Source of the DNA: an uncultured Collinsella sp.
Lineage (GTDB): Bacteria; Actinomycetota; Coriobacteriia; Coriobacteriales; Coriobacteriaceae
DNA: 5,004 bases
Direction: 5' to 3'
NCBI GenBank assembly: GCA_902465465.1
Contig: CABQNF010000102.1
Coordinates: 1 to 5,004 of the forward strand
The notes below the pieces were generated by a model that ran no database searches, was not told where the DNA came from, and saw nothing but the letters and a program-made list of their open reading frames with translations. Both the position numbers and the translations under genes were made by a program. This document shows positions 4,699-5,004 of this stretch, piece by piece. The first letter of the stretch is position 1; each line of letters starts with the position of its first letter.

Positions 4699-4986
4699 TT
4701 AGGCCTGGTTGCCAAAGACCTCGATGGTGTCGCCCTCGGCCAGCGTGACGATGGCCTTCTTCCAAGAACGGGTCTTGCCGGCGACATAGCGCACGCGCTT
4801 GGTCTTGGGCTTGACCGTCAGGGTGTTCACGCGAACGACCTTGACGCCGAAGATCTCCTCGACAGCGTCCTTGATCTGATACTTGTTAGCATCCTTGGCG
4901 ACCTCGAACGTGTACTTGTTCAGCTCCATGCCGGAGAAGGAACGCTCGGACACGATCGGACGGATGATGATCTCGTGGGCGGTCAT
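4699..4986 (-). CDS. rplW: 50S ribosomal protein L23 (uL23)
   Basis: Complete 95-residue L23, a normal bacterial length. It binds 23S rRNA beside the peptide exit tunnel, where trigger factor and the signal recognition particle dock. Visible family features are the N-terminal IIIRPIVSERS segment, with Glu14 matching the chaperone-contact glutamate of E. coli L23 (Glu18); the core motif RVNTLTVKPKTKR at about residues 52-64; and the RSWKKAIVTL segment at 73-82 followed by an acidic turn and a final beta strand. The ATG follows the rplD stop with no gap and has the ribosome binding site GGGGAGGTG inside the end of rplD, which suggests coupled translation. The gene ends in TAA and is followed by an unusually long, structured 179-base gap before rplB. 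Confidence 0.97.
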   Translation of the reverse strand: MTAHEIIIRPIVSERSFSGMELNKYTFEVAKDANKYQIKDAVEEIFGVKVVRVNTLTVKPKTKRVRYVAGKTRSWKKAIVTLAEGDTIEVFGNQA

Positions 4987-5004
4987 TTATGCAAGCACCT
5001 CCCC
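4987..5004 (-). CDS. rplD: Ribosomal protein L4 (uL4), extreme C-terminus only (partial)
   Basis: Only the last five codons (Gly-Glu-Val-Leu-Ala) and a TAA stop are visible; the gene continues beyond the right edge of the window. The identification rests on two points. This frame runs into TAA directly before the rplW ATG, and rplD precedes rplW in the S10 operon of most bacteria. From memory, the E. coli L4 C-terminus ends in a similar Glu-Met-Leu-Ala. The last codons double as the ribosome binding site of rplW (GGGGAGGTG, minus strand). L4 binds 23S rRNA near the exit tunnel and, in gammaproteobacteria, represses the S10 operon; nothing here shows whether that holds in this organism. Confidence 0.75.
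   Translation of the reverse strand, partial: GEVLA

Noticed and set aside
1..5004. CRISPR arrays, tRNA or rRNA genes, insertion sequences, defence genes
   Set aside because: No regular spaced repeats, tRNA-like cloverleaf, rRNA segments or transposase-like frames were seen on either strand.

Overview
This window is a ribosomal-protein gene cluster read entirely on the minus strand, from high to low coordinates: the last codons of rplD (L4), then rplW (L23), rplB (L2), rpsS (S19), rplV (L22), rpsC (S3), rplP (L16), rpmC (L29), rpsQ (S17), rplN (L14) and rplX (L24). This is the standard bacterial S10 order followed by the first two genes of the spc operon. The organism is a bacterium with fairly high GC content and strong GGAGG-type ribosome binding sites. 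The L2, S3 and L16 sequences, the four-cysteine form of L24 and the codon use look to me like an actinobacterium of the class Coriobacteriia (Collinsella/Olsenella/Atopobium-like). That placement is recognition from memory, not a search result.

Region by region: 4987-5004 holds the last five codons and stop of rplD. 4699-4986 is rplW. 4520-4698 is a 179-base gap full of inverted repeats. 1298-4519 carries eight genes packed with gaps of at most 32 bases or with 1-base overlaps. 1180-1297 is a second, 118-base structured gap, exactly at the S10/spc boundary. 492-1179 holds rplN and rplX. A strong intrinsic terminator (430-465) ends the transcript just after rplX. Bases 1-429 hold no convincing gene, only short repeats and an imperfect inverted repeat.

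The proteins are core parts of the ribosome. L2, L14 and L16 lie at functional surfaces of the 50S subunit; L22, L23, L24 and L29 lie around the peptide exit tunnel; S3, S17 and S19 belong to the 30S subunit. Overlapping stop/start codons (rpsC-rplP, rplP-rpmC) and ribosome binding sites inside upstream genes point to translational coupling.

The unusual content is non-coding. The gap before rplB can fold into several hairpins, and one unpaired strand (minus-strand AATCCCT) is perfectly complementary to the rplB Shine-Dalgarno region. That gives a possible pseudoknot that would block the start, a layout typical of autoregulatory ribosomal-protein leaders. The gap before rplN can fold into a closed multi-helix element and holds the Shine-Dalgarno in a small hairpin loop. 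Both gaps contain the octamer CGTATAAA. The operon also stops after rplX, where rplE normally follows. None of the RNA structures has been tested by covariation or energy calculation here.
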